Source: Motacilla alba alba
Lineage: Eukaryota; Chordata; Aves; Passeriformes; Motacillidae
Assembly (NCBI RefSeq): GCF_015832195.1
Contig: NC_052030.1
Coordinates: 8,823,439-8,887,438 of the forward strand
Length of the DNA: 64,000 bases
Direction: 5' to 3'
Shown: one piece after another, positions 1-9,920 of the stretch
Layout: each line of letters opens with the position of its first letter
How positions within the stretch are numbered: the first letter of the stretch is position 1
Notes under the pieces: model-generated
Seen by the model: the letters and a program-made list of their open reading frames with translations, nothing else
Database searches by the model: none
What the model was told of the DNA's origin: nothing
Position numbers and translations under genes: made by a program

Positions 1-1320
1 CATGAGCTTATAGATGATGTTTGATTTCTTACCTCTGCTTCAGCATTTGCCGTTTCCAAGTGACACACGCTGTCCTTTGTGCAGGGTGGTTGTGCTTTTG
101 TCAGTCCCGGGTTCTGTGTCATGCCCTTTGGTTTGGAGGGGAAGTCTCCACCCAGACCATCTCAAGATCTTGGGTGTGGAGGATGGCCCTTATTAGAAGT
201 GTACTACTTTTTTTAATAACACGGATTTCTTGCAGTAGTTGCTAACAGAGGCAGTTGTGCAGTTGAAAGATAATTTGTTTAAAAATTCCATGCTTTCAGT
301 GAGGTACTTTATGCCTGACAATGATTTATCTGGAACTTGGCAGCTGTGAGGCAGTGATGTGGTGACACCATCTTGCATTACCTGACTAATTTCAACATGC
401 CGAGTCACGTCCATCTCATCTACCAGAACTGCTCTGGACCGTGGACACCGTGGCTGGGGAGTGCCAGGACACTGTGCCTGTGAGGGAGGAGGCAGACAGG
501 ATGGCTGGTGAAACAGGTCTGATGGGAGAATGTTACTGTTCTGGACAAGCATCATTCAGTATTTCATGCTTAAGAACATAATTCTCACCAGGTGGATCAG
601 CACAGCTTTAATTTTTTGCTACAAAGGTTTTTTTCCTGGAAAGCATCATATCTTTGTCAAGACAGAAATACTGGGAAAAAGTAAATTACACTGAGAATTT
701 CCATCCAGATTGGCTTTGAGAATTCTTGTGCCAGCGCAAGCTTTGCTGCGAGCTCTCTTTGTTTTGGATTTGAATACGTCACTTTCTGTGCTCGTTAAGG
801 ACAGACAGGGGAGCTGGAGCTCCCACAGTGGTGTCCCATGGTGAGCAAGGCTTGTGTGGACAGCGTCAGTCAGTATTGGCTTTGCAAACTGCGGCTCAGC
901 TCCTGCTCACCTCTTTTACTTGGGTTTTCCTCTCAAGCCAAGGAATCTTGTTCATCCATGTGGGACAGATTTTGATTTGATTTCTTTATCAGTAGTTTGC
1001 TTATGAATTTTGTCCACAGCAAATGGTTTAGAAATAATTTGCTTATTTACAAACAAATAAGCCATTTTAAAAATTCTCTAATTCCTTGTGGCACATGAAC
1101 TTGTTTATGTAGTCATTGCTGAGGACCAGCTCTGTTCTAGGAGTTGGGGTGCCTGCACAGCTGGTGCAGGGGAGCTCTGGCTCCAGTCCCAGCCTGAGAA
1201 TGTGCCACCTCTGCCTTGGCTGTTGGGGGTCTCCTGCAGCCCTTGTAGAAACACTGCTGGGACCCCTGGGCCCCTTGTGGCAGCAGTTCAGCTGTGGGAC
1301 TCTTTCCTCTTTCTCTGCAG
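1..1320 (+). other. Intron of the plus-strand gene (inferred)
   Basis: The window opens inside what I infer to be an intron of the gene whose terminal exon lies at 3044-3231. I see no exon with convincing splice sites before 1321. The stretch is mixed-composition unique sequence with an AT-rich part near 960-1085. A pyrimidine-rich run at about 1300-1320 ends in CTGCAG and forms the acceptor of the candidate exon that follows. The host gene could have further exons here that I cannot distinguish from noise. Confidence 0.4.
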
Positions 1321-1458
1321 GAGAGGAAGAGAGCTGCTGTCACAAGGACTAATCTCGAGGCGCTGGCTCTTCCTGTGCCGAGCCCAGCATGTCCTGTGCA
1401 GTCAGGGAGACCTAAGAATAAAAACAGTGGGTACTGCATGTCTTGTGAACAAATACAA
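1321..1458 (+). CDS. Candidate coding exon of the plus-strand gene, or start of an alternative last exon
   Basis: A pyrimidine tract ending CTCTGCAG sits directly before 1321, and a strong donor (CAA then GTAAGG) follows 1458. The 138 nt between are exactly 46 codons in an open frame starting with Glu-Arg-Lys-Arg. The peptide is basic, Ser/Pro-containing and not repetitive, and ends CEQIQ; I do not recognise it. The problem is phase. This exon ends on a codon boundary, while the terminal exon at 3044 needs one leftover base from the exon before it. Either a further small exon lies between them, or this exon belongs to another isoform, or it is not real. If the donor is not used, the frame runs on to a stop at 1504-1506, followed by AATAAA at 1524-1529. 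That is the layout of an alternative last exon. Confidence 0.35.
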
Positions 1459-3043
1459 GTAAGGAAAACATTTCCTGTTCACAATTTTTTGCACACTCCC
1501 ATCTGAGTTTTGAATATTTTAGAAATAAAAATTGTCTTAGGTATACTTGCATTCTGTAGTAAGTTAAATTGAACACCTGATCAAATAGTGGTTATTCAGG
1601 GAGTCTGGCTTTTGCCCTATGATTTTCCCAAAGCTGTGGGACTCAGGGGTGACAGGAAAGAAGAGTAGAAGCTCCATGTGCTGGAAGGGATCTGTGCCAA
1701 CACCTCTTTGCCTGCCGGAACTTCGGGTATCACTCAGCAGCCTCCGCTCCATGCTTCTGCTCAGCCCCTCAGTGCTGCCTGTTGATCAAAACTGACTAAA
1801 TCCACCCAACACCAGCTGCAGGGAGCTGGAATCCGTTTGGGTGTAGACAGTGTGAGCACCTTTGCCCTGCTGCTGCTGGATCCTCGACTGGAGCAGCACA
1901 GGAGGGTGCCTGGAGAAAACAAGCACAGGGCCCAGCTGAGTGTGCAGTGGAGCTCTCTGTGGATTTTGCACATTGCAGCACTAACCCAGAGCAGGGCTGA
2001 GCAGGCAGCAGCGCTGCTCTGGAACCTGGTTCCTTCTCCCAGCATTTATGGCATCACATCCTTAGAGTCTTGGTAGTTCCTGTGTGGTGGTGTTATACTG
2101 TTTTAGATATGAGCATCTCTGACATCCTCTGATAATCAAGCATTGAAAGCCTTTTCCAGTTTAAACCAGGGACTTCCAGGCTAGTTTAACATTATTTTTT
2201 AATATTATTGTGATTGTGTAGCAAGCTGTTCAGTTCTAGTATTGTGTCTGGTATAGCAGGAGGTTGAGTGAAAGTAATATGAGTTGCCCCATGAAGTGTG
2301 GTCTCCCTACACTGCCTGGCTTTGTGGAGCAGGAGAAAGTGATGGGAGGAAAAGTCCTGAGATGTTAAACATTTACAGCTGTTTTTTTGCATCTTTGTCA
2401 TGTTCTACCCATTTTAGCTACTCTTCATGTGATCTGTAAAAGCCAGAGGAAAAAGGCCTAGGGACGTTGTTTAGGATGTTTCGGTTAAAGTCTTACATTT
2501 CTGTGGTTAACAGAAACTAATGATAGCTAAAGATCATACAAAGTCCTAAAATGAAAGAAAATTTACGAAAAGTTATCACGGTGCTCTATTAAAAGAGGGG
2601 AATAAGGTGACTGATGTTGGGACTGACCACAAGGGCACAGAGGGTTTGGGGCTGGCTTCCTGCTTGGTGGTGTTTCAGCATCCGTTTCCAGCGGGGAAGG
2701 AAAGTTCCCGATTGTGCTGCGCTCTAGGACACACTCATCGGTCCTGGATCCATCCCTGGCGTTCAGACACATCGCTGGTTTCTCTCAGGTGGTGTTTTGT
2801 GGCCTGGTGAGCAACCAGCCAGATCTCACTTCGGGCTGGGCAGGGCAGGCCATACCTTTGGTGGTGACTTGGTGGTGGTGACACGGCATCCTCTGGGCCG
2901 GAGATGCAGGAGAGGGGCACGACCCCTGTGCAGAGGGTGTGACAACACCACTGGCAGGCTGCGAGTCGCTGGGGTTGCAGGCTGTGAGTCAATGGGGTTG
3001 CGTGTCACGGGTCTCCTAACCTCTCTCTGTGAACCCTTTGCAG
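1459..3043 (+). other. Last intron of the plus-strand gene (inferred)
   Basis: This unique sequence runs up to the acceptor of the terminal exon. At the 3' end a CT-rich run with a branch-point-like CTAAC near 3016-3020 leads into TTTGCAG at 3037-3043. Because of the phase mismatch with the exon at 1321, a small extra exon (length 1 modulo 3) could hide here; I could not identify one with confidence. Confidence 0.45.
1524..1529 (+). promoter_or_regulatory. Possible intronic polyadenylation signal
   Basis: An AATAAA hexamer lies 18 nt after the stop codon (1504-1506) reached when the candidate exon at 1321 is read through its donor. U-rich sequence follows. It would end a short isoform, but a lone hexamer in AT-rich DNA is common by chance. 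Confidence 0.2.
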
Positions 3044-3231
3044 CCCACGACCTTCCCCCGAGCAAGACCTCGGCGGCGGCGGCGCAGACGGGCACCCACC
3101 TGCAGTGCCTCTCGGTCCACTGCACGGACGACGTGGGCGAGGCGAAGGGCCGGACTGCGGTGCCGACGTGGAGGTCCCTGCACTCGGACATCTCCAACAG
3201 ATTCGGGACTTTTGTGGCTGCCCTGACTTGA
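3044..3231 (+). CDS. Terminal coding exon of an unidentified gene (C-terminus ending FVAALT)
   Basis: A good acceptor (branch-like CTAAC, pyrimidine run, TTTGCAG) precedes 3044. The exon enters with two bases of a split codon and reads about 62 residues to a TGA at 3229-3231. Almost every third codon position is G or C, and composition drops to AT-rich straight after the stop, which is strong evidence that this frame is translated. The peptide starts HDLPPSK, has a short Ala run (AAAA), a His/Cys pair (LSVHCTDD) and ends [13 protein letters not shown] see no transmembrane segment, zinc-binding pattern or catalytic motif, and I do not recognise the family. An overlapping frame (3029-3226) would give an Arg-rich peptide and is best explained as a shadow of the high GC3. 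The upstream exons of the gene lie mostly or wholly outside the window. Confidence 0.75.
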
Positions 3232-3241
3232 ACAAAAGAAA

Positions 3242-3264
3242 TTTTTTTTTTTTTTTCTTTTTTT
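3242..3264 (+). repeat. T tract just after the stop codon
   Basis: There is a run of 15 T, one C, then 7 T, beginning 10 nt after the terminal exon's stop codon. It is a simple homopolymer tract inside the presumed 3' UTR. Confidence 0.9.
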
Positions 3265-3560
3265 AATTTCAAAGGGCCGCTACTGCTAGGTGGACTATTT
3301 TTCTAGGTTGGTACCTGCTTAGTGGCATATGGACTGGAAAGGGTTAATTTAAAGTAAACCTCAACTTTTTTTTAATCTTCTGCCACAGTATGTTACCAGT
3401 GTTAACCCTTCTGCAGTTAGCACACTTTTGCTTAAGATTTTCCTGCTAGACCACTTTTTCCCATTATTCTGTAACCTTGGCATACATTTATAGATGAGGC
3501 CTTTTCCTTTTTCATCTCAGTGTGTGTCCAAGTCACGTATGTCATAATAAGACAAAGATT

Positions 3561-3640
3561 CTCCTCTTCTTCCTCCTCCTCCTCCTTTTCTTCCTCATTT
3601 GCTTTGTTTTTCTTTTTTGTTTTGTTTGGGTTTTTTTTGC
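3561..3640 (+). repeat. Pyrimidine-rich (TCC/TTC) simple repeat
   Basis: About 80 nt of almost pure C/T in CTT and CTCC units pass into T-rich sequence with G interruptions. In the transcript it could bind polypyrimidine-binding proteins; in DNA it is a low-complexity tract. Confidence 0.8.
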
Positions 3641-3689
3641 TTTGTTCAGTGCTTATTAGGATGGTGATCCTGAGGAGCAGCAGTTCAGG

Positions 3690-3695
3690 AATAAA
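3690..3695 (+). promoter_or_regulatory. Possible proximal polyadenylation signal
   Basis: AATAAA lies about 460 nt after the stop codon, downstream of the pyrimidine tract. It would give a short 3' UTR isoform. No strong GT-rich downstream element is obvious. Confidence 0.3.
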
Positions 3696-4637
3696 CACCA
3701 GTGAAAGTGAAATGGTCAGCATTAAATCCTGTGTTGTAGTGACACCCAGCCTTTGCCAGTCTCATACACACCAAGCAGTTGATGCTCTGTTGAACGTTCA
3801 GGCATGGATCTGCCCTTTCCTGAGAGAATGAGGCTCTGCTTTCAGCCTTGTTTTGCTCTGTGCCTCCTGGTGAGGCCAGGATGCTCCTTCCTCTGGGTAC
3901 CTGGGCGTAGCCCTGGGATGGAGCTCTGTCATGAATGGGCTGGTTGAGGCACAGCAGGGAAGGTATGGAGAGGTTTTTCTAAATAAGTTTAATAGTCATT
4001 ATCTCCTCCTCCAAAGGCCAAGGCTCCTTCTTGCTTGCCTGGGCCTGATGGTGCTCCTGCAGTTCCCACTTTATTGATAGTGGAGAAGAAAATCCCCTGC
4101 ACCCTGCCCCCTTTTTGCCCATTTTAAACTGCAGAAAGATGCTGTTGATTGGCAGCAGGTCCAGTGTCCCCTGCACTTGCCTGGGGGTGCCCGAGCCCCT
4201 GCCACAACAGGTCCCAGTGCAGTGGCAGGGGTCAAGGATCACCAAGGTTGGAAGATACAGGGGACTGTGTGCCCCGGGGTGGCATTTCCTAATCTGCCAG
4301 GGCAGGGAAACCTGGTGTCAGAATCCCCCAAACTCATTCAAGGCCCCATTTCTGCCATACACTGAAGAACAGCGTTGCTGGATGCACACAATAAAAGGAA
4401 AGCCATACTTTCCTGCTCAGGCTAGATAATGCTCATTCGAGACGAAAGTTGGAAGCAAACCAGATAAAGCCACGACTGACACGATGGGCTGATCCTCCGG
4501 TGGTTTTACGTCACACTGTCCATTATTTGTGTGTCCCTGTGCCCAGGAGTGGCCCCATCCTGCCCTGTGCCTGCAGCTCACCTCCCACAGCTCCTGGAGC
4601 TCAGGAACAGCACTAGACGGTTTGGTTTTGGTTGTGA

Positions 4638-4643
4638 AATAAA
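4638..4643 (+). promoter_or_regulatory. Possible intermediate polyadenylation signal
   Basis: AATAAA is followed within 30 nt by T-rich sequence (GGTTATTTATTC). Similar hexamers occur at 4390-4395 and 5165-5170, and none is clearly better than the others. Confidence 0.25.
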
Positions 4644-7600
4644 GGTTGGCCTCTCTAGGGTTATTTATTCATGATTTCACAAATGTGTCCCTGCTGAAGG
4701 GACAGAGTTGAAGACTGCTTTATATTTTATCTTTGATGATTGTGCTGGGTCTTTAATTATTTTGAGGTAATACTCTTGGTAGACACCAACGGAGAGGAAA
4801 TTCTGCCTAAAAAGCCAGGGGTGGTCTGGAATCCTCACTCTCAGTCATATGTGGCTTCAGAGAGACTCACAGTGTTTGGAAATGTGATTTGAATGTGCTC
4901 TTATTAACCATGCATGGATTGATTTATGGGTCTGGTCAATGAATTGACTTTGGATAAATTTGGATAGTTTTTAATCTTGGTTTTCAATATTATTTTACTT
5001 TGTATTGAAGCTGGAGCTTCCACGAGGATGAGGATTTTTGCCCATCCTGGAGCAACTGGCTGTGGAGCTGCCTCACACCCACTTGGTTTGGATCAAAAAG
5101 CTGGGATGGTTTGTACCTCTGTCGGGGTGTGCAACCAGGAGTGCAGAGCTCCTCCTGCACCTGCAATAAAATGTCACCATTCCCAGTAAAGTATCTCCTA
5201 GTAATCACTGTCAGCCCCCTTCCAGAAGGTGCCTCTTTGCCTGTGATTCCTCAAGTCCTGACTTACCTAAGTATATGTTTGATTTTAAATCCTGTCAGCA
5301 GAGCACATGTGCTGCTACGGGGGGCTCAGTCTGCAGCAGGGGGTCCTAGGGTGACACCAGTCACTGCATTCCATCACTTACAGCTGAAAGTTTCGGCCAA
5401 GTTCATGGTCTGGTGGCATTCCTGCTCGGAGTGCAGTCCCTTGCCTTGTGCTCTGTTTTTAGTTTTTCCTGCTGCACTGAAGAGAACAGGTTTTTCAGGC
5501 TTCCTGAGGTCAGGGATGCACACCCTGTGCCACGGGAAGGAACCTGTCAGGGAACACCGAGTTCAGATGCTTTTAAAGAGAAATCCCCGTTTGAGTGGAG
5601 CTGTGGTGGCTTGGTCTCTCTGCCCAGTTCTGCTGGCTCATTCTCAGCAGCCTGCTCTTCTCTCCTGGAGTGTTGTTCTCATCCACTTGGAACTTGCTTT
5701 CTCACTTGCTTACGGAAACGCAGAGCACAAGCAATTCCCTTAAAATCCCTGGAATCCTGTGAGGTGAGGAGGTGTCCTGAGGCCAGGGGCTGGTCTCCAG
5801 GTGCTGAGCTGTGCAGCCCTGGGTGTTGTGGCATTTGGCCACCTCTGGCTCTGCTCCAGGCAGTGGGTGCAGTGCAGGGCTGTCAGAGAGGGAGGAGTTG
5901 AGGCAGTGGCTGGCTGTGTGCTGGGCTCACTGGCCATGGAGTTTACCTGAATCACACAGTCACACACAGTCCTCTTGCTGACCTCCTGTCTGTCTGATCT
6001 TGATTGAAGGAGCTCTGCTTGAGGCAGCTGTTAGCCAGGACCAACCAAACCTGTGCTTTTAGGGTTTTGTTGCTTTTTTGCCAAAGATCAGAACAGAAAC
6101 TCTACATTCTGACCAGGACAGGCATCATGTCCTGCTCATCACCTGGGGATGTACTGAGAGCATATACAGAAGGTTCAATCTTTGACACAGTGCTGGTGGC
6201 ACCTGCAGTAATTCCATTGTACTCATTTTCTCCATTGATTTTACACTGAATGCACTGATCAGTTTTTTTAATACATATAAAGTGTCAGCATGGCCTGATA
6301 GGGTAAGAATGGAAATTATGTCATTTTCTAAATAATAATATTCCAACTGAAACATGTTTGGGAGCTGTAGGTAAAAGCCAGTTGTGGAAGAGGTAAGTTG
6401 CACTCTTGTGGAGAGGGAAACTGAGGCACAGACAGCAGCAGGAGACTGAGGGAACAGTGGCAGGGCTGAGCTGCACTGAGGTCTGACCCCTTCTTGCTGC
6501 AGAGCCCCTGCTCCAGGCTCACTTCCTTCAGGGGTCGAGTTGGGTCAACAGGGGGAGAATTTTATCAGATCCGTGTTCCCCAACTGCCTGGGAGAAGCCT
6601 CCTGCCTGTGTGTCCTACATGGCTTCCAGATGGGGGCAGTTGGCCGAGAAGCCAAAGAGCAGTGGTACGATGCACAATCTGCTTTGGGTTGGGAACAACA
6701 GCTACAACGTGGCTTTGCCTTCTGCCCTGGGGATTCTCCCTGGCCGCCCGGCGCCGGAGGCTCCCACGCAGCCTCGGGGCTGGGTTGGGGGAGCCAGGAC
6801 ATCCCCCCTCTCCTGGCCCTGTGCCCTGGCTCCCTCTGTGTTCCCTAAAAGAAGCCCTGTCTGCAAGTTGCAGTGTCGTAGCAAACCAAGCAAAATTTCC
6901 TTTGCATTTCAACTGGGAGGAGCGATCAAATACCTCTTTGCCAAAAAAGGACAGAATAGGCCTCATTTATTAAATACTCTTGCAAATTTTCTCCAGATCA
7001 TGTTCTCCTGGGGTTACTTGCTCTCTGCTGTTTGAGCATCAGTAAGGGGCTTTAGGCTTATACCTAGTTAAGGTTTTCACAGTGTCTGAGGGTGGAAGGG
7101 GATGAGCACCAGAATTCTGTCACCTGCATCACCTGGGGAGTTGTGCAGGTCCTGTGGCCTCCATGGTCACTCTGGGGCTGGCTGGCCCTTGGGAACCTGG
7201 GGTTAGGACTGGACTGCCAGGCACCACCAATAAGGCAAAAAAAGTTCCAGTTTTGGGAGGTGGAAGGGATGAGGTGAGCACAGCAGTGGGATGGGCACTG
7301 GGTGGGTGGGTTGGACAACAGAAATCAAACTGGTACATTTGACTCATTTTTGTTAAGCTGCAGTGTAAGGTTTTGTCAGCGAGGATTCACAGCTGTTCAA
7401 GGGATGGTGTGTAAGAGCATAACCCATTTTTGTAGAATTGTTTCTTCTTTAATGCTTAAGGCTAATGGAGGAAATAGTCTAATTTTGTCTTAGAAATTCT
7501 CTATTAAAATTGTTGCTTTGAGTCCATCCGCTCATAGGTTCTGACTGATGAAATTGCAGGTTCTGATTTCCGGCAGTTATAACTTTATCACTGTTCACTA

Positions 7601-7804
7601 CCCAAGAATATTACAGCTTTAAAACAGCCTTAAGCAAAAGGATATTATTTCTTTGTACTAAATTTGGTTCATGGAAAAGAAAAAAAAAAGAAACCTCAAA
7701 ACACTGGTAATCCGTACTGCATTAGCAAACTCTTCTGAAAAATGTTATTGCACATGTAAAATATGAAAACTTGACTCTGCTGTGTGTTAGGCAATCCTGT
7801 AATC

Positions 7805-7828
7805 TTTTTTTTTTTTTTTTTTTTTTTT
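7805..7828 (+). repeat. 24-nt T homopolymer
   Basis: An uninterrupted T24 run lies in the AT-rich distal part of the presumed 3' UTR. A second, shorter T run follows at about 7911-7924. Confidence 0.95.
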
Positions 7829-7960
7829 AAATTCTTGTTAAATTCATTTCCTAAATGCTTGGTTGGAAGACTGTGACGATAGCTCATGAAATTGAGTGTT
7901 ATTTTTCTTTCTTTTTTTTTTTTTAATATGTAAAGTGCAGTCTTCTGTATTCCTGCATAT

Positions 7961-7978
7961 TGTACATATCTGTATATG
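7961..7978 (+). promoter_or_regulatory. Tandem PUMILIO-type motifs in the distal 3' UTR
   Basis: TGTACATA (7961-7968) matches the PUM consensus TGTANATA exactly. TGTATATG (7971-7978) matches all but the last base. They lie 23-40 nt upstream of the distal AATAAA. Paired PUM sites close to a polyadenylation site are a known arrangement for repression of mRNA stability and translation. This is a motif match only. Confidence 0.4.
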
Positions 7979-8000
7979 TTTTACTGAGCAACTAAATAAC

Positions 8001-8006
8001 AATAAA
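8001..8006 (+). promoter_or_regulatory. Distal polyadenylation signal (best candidate gene end)
   Basis: AATAAA sits in an AT-rich context with upstream TGTA motifs, which also resemble CFIm-binding UGUA. A GT/T-rich stretch follows at 8040-8070. Cleavage would fall at about 8015-8030. This is the most complete 3'-end signal in the window. Confidence 0.5.
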
Positions 8007-8030
8007 TATGATGTTAATGGTGGCTACTCT

Positions 8031-9880
8031 ATATTTCATACCAGGTTTGTTGATTTTTTTAGTAAGTCCTTTTTCCCAGAGGTGTGAAGAAGTGAATGGA
8101 TACTGTTCATATTCAGGTAAGCCCTGGACCTTGTGATGGGTACAAATTTGCCCATGATATGGGGAAACCCTCACCCATGTGGGGCACCCTGGGGCTCCTG
8201 GGAGGTTTGGGGTGCACTTTGCTTTGCTGATTCCTCTCTGCCATCAGTGGCGTCCCTCTGCCCAGCAGGATTGGTGGGTTTTAAATTTTACTTCTTTTTG
8301 ATCCTGAGGGAGGAAGAATGGCAGTGTCCATTTCAGCTGTGCAGTGCCTGCTCTGCAGGGAAGCCCATGGAAGATGAAGACTTTCCCCTCTGCCCAGGCA
8401 GTTCCCCCATGAGACTGAGGACTGGTTGGGCAGCAAAAGCTTCTGGTGTTCCTCATTCCCATGGTGACCACCCCCAGCCTGTCCTCAGGCACTGCAGGAT
8501 GGTGGCCCTGTCTGTACACTGAGCTCGTTGGTACCCTCTTTGCTGCTGGGGGTGGAGATGTCTCTGCAGCTCTGCCCAGATGCTGCCATGGCATCTTGGG
8601 GTTGTCCTCTCTGTGTCCCCTCTCTCTGTGGCAGCGTCTCTCTTTCTCCTCTGGTCACTGGAGCTTGTCCGGAGGGGCCAGACCATGCCTGGAGCTGCTG
8701 GGCAGTGGGAGCAGCCTCTGGAGTAGCCCCCCAAGCCCCCAGCCCTGCACAGTGCTGCTCCTGCTTTGTCCTAGTTCAGTAAAACTGACCACGAGCTGTT
8801 AATGGTTGGATTCACACGGCTCCTCCAGCACACGAGGCCGTTTCTTGGCTCCCAGATCTCCCACTGTGCAAAGGCTCCTTTGCTTCTGCCAGCAGCTGGA
8901 GCAGCCCCTCCTGCTCCAGCAACGCTCTGCCCCAAGCTCCTGCTTCCAAAAAGGCAGCAGGAGCTCCCTGTTCACTGCACATCACATTAACAGATGAAAA
9001 TCAACTAACTGGTCTTTGATTTCTGCTCTTGACACTGGCTTTACTTGTCACCTGGTAATGTCACCTCTGCTGATGCTGGCACAGAGCCTGCCTATCCCAA
9101 ACACTCGCCTTCATCCCATGCTCAGAGGCTCACCTGGTCTGTGTCAGAGTTAAGCATGGATTATAGTTTATTAAGTAAAGAAAAGCAAGTGGTTGGTCCT
9201 GGAGCTTTTACAGTTCTTGCTCTCCTAATGTCTTCCTGTGGCCTGTGACTGTGCTGAGAGTTGAAATCTGTCTGTAGCTGCATCTCTCTGCCCAAGCCAT
9301 TTAACTGATTTAATTATGTGCTTTGAGTTAATTTCTGCACGAGGCTTTGGAATTCCTGTCACGGAGGAGACTCTGTAAATACGTATTGTATGTTCAGCAG
9401 TCAGGAATCCTTTGGCAGTGCAGCTGGATCCCATGTGCTGAGATCTGCTCGGCCTCCCTGTGGCCACCACGAAGCCGTGTGGCTGCTGGGCAGCTCTGCC
9501 CCTGCAGTGCCAGCCAGCATTCCTGCCGTGCTGTTTGGGGACTCCTGGGTGTGACTCCAGAGTCATTTAAATCCCCTCTTCTCCTGCAGTTTGGGTGAGC
9601 TGCTTGCAGATGGCTGCTGGTGCTATGAGGGTATGGCAGAAGGCATCTCTCTCCATAAAAACCAAGGTAAATAAACACAGGAATGAAAGTTTGAGTCAAT
9701 GGCATCCTTTTGGCTGAGAAAGTTGTTAGAAAATAGAATCTCATTATAATGAGTTTGTTTTAATAACGAGTATTTCCAAAATCTCTAGGTCATATTCCTG
9801 AAGTGGTTATTCTCCTGCCTGGGAGACAATCTGTAGCTCCCCCAGCAGTTTAGCATTATGGCCAATAACATCACATATCT
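8031..9880. other. Intergenic or unassigned sequence
   Basis: This GC-richer unique sequence (CTG/CAGC-rich at 8200-8960) has no splice-bounded exon I would defend. Open frames here run in several frames and on both strands at once, as expected from stop-poor composition. No interspersed repeat is recognised. Confidence 0.5.
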
Positions 9881-9920
9881 TTTGCTTGTAAAATGTTTGT
9901 ATTTTGCTTGTAAAATGTTT
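9881..9920 (+). repeat. Short tandem duplication, 22-bp period
   Basis: TTTGCTTGTAAAATGTTT occurs at 9881-9898 and again at 9903-9920. The perfect 18-bp match over a 22-bp period suggests a small local slippage duplication. Confidence 0.8.

Larger units (their letters stand above)
3232..8030 (+). other. Probable long 3' UTR of the plus-strand gene
   Basis: Sequence after the TGA at 3229-3231 has no credible coding frame and carries typical 3' UTR features. These are a T-rich start, AT-rich blocks at 3290-3500 and 7330-8030, several AATAAA hexamers (3690, 4390, 4638, 5165, 8001) and a final AT-rich segment with PUMILIO-type motifs before the last hexamer. The distal end near 8.0 kb has the most convincing 3'-end architecture, with downstream GT/T-rich sequence at 8040-8070. 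A shorter UTR ending near 3.7 or 4.65 kb is possible. In that case the GC-rich stretch at 5.4-6.9 kb would be intergenic. Confidence 0.45.

Noticed and set aside
3029..3226. Arg-rich frame overlapping the terminal exon
   Set aside because: This is the +1 shadow of a GC3-rich coding frame. The Arg runs come from GCG/CGG repeats read out of phase.
4235..4260. GGTTGGAAGAT resembling the CR1 3' core
   Set aside because: Only about 10 bp match, and none of the following CR1 blocks (AGATCAT, CCAACC, TAGACCATGG) are present.
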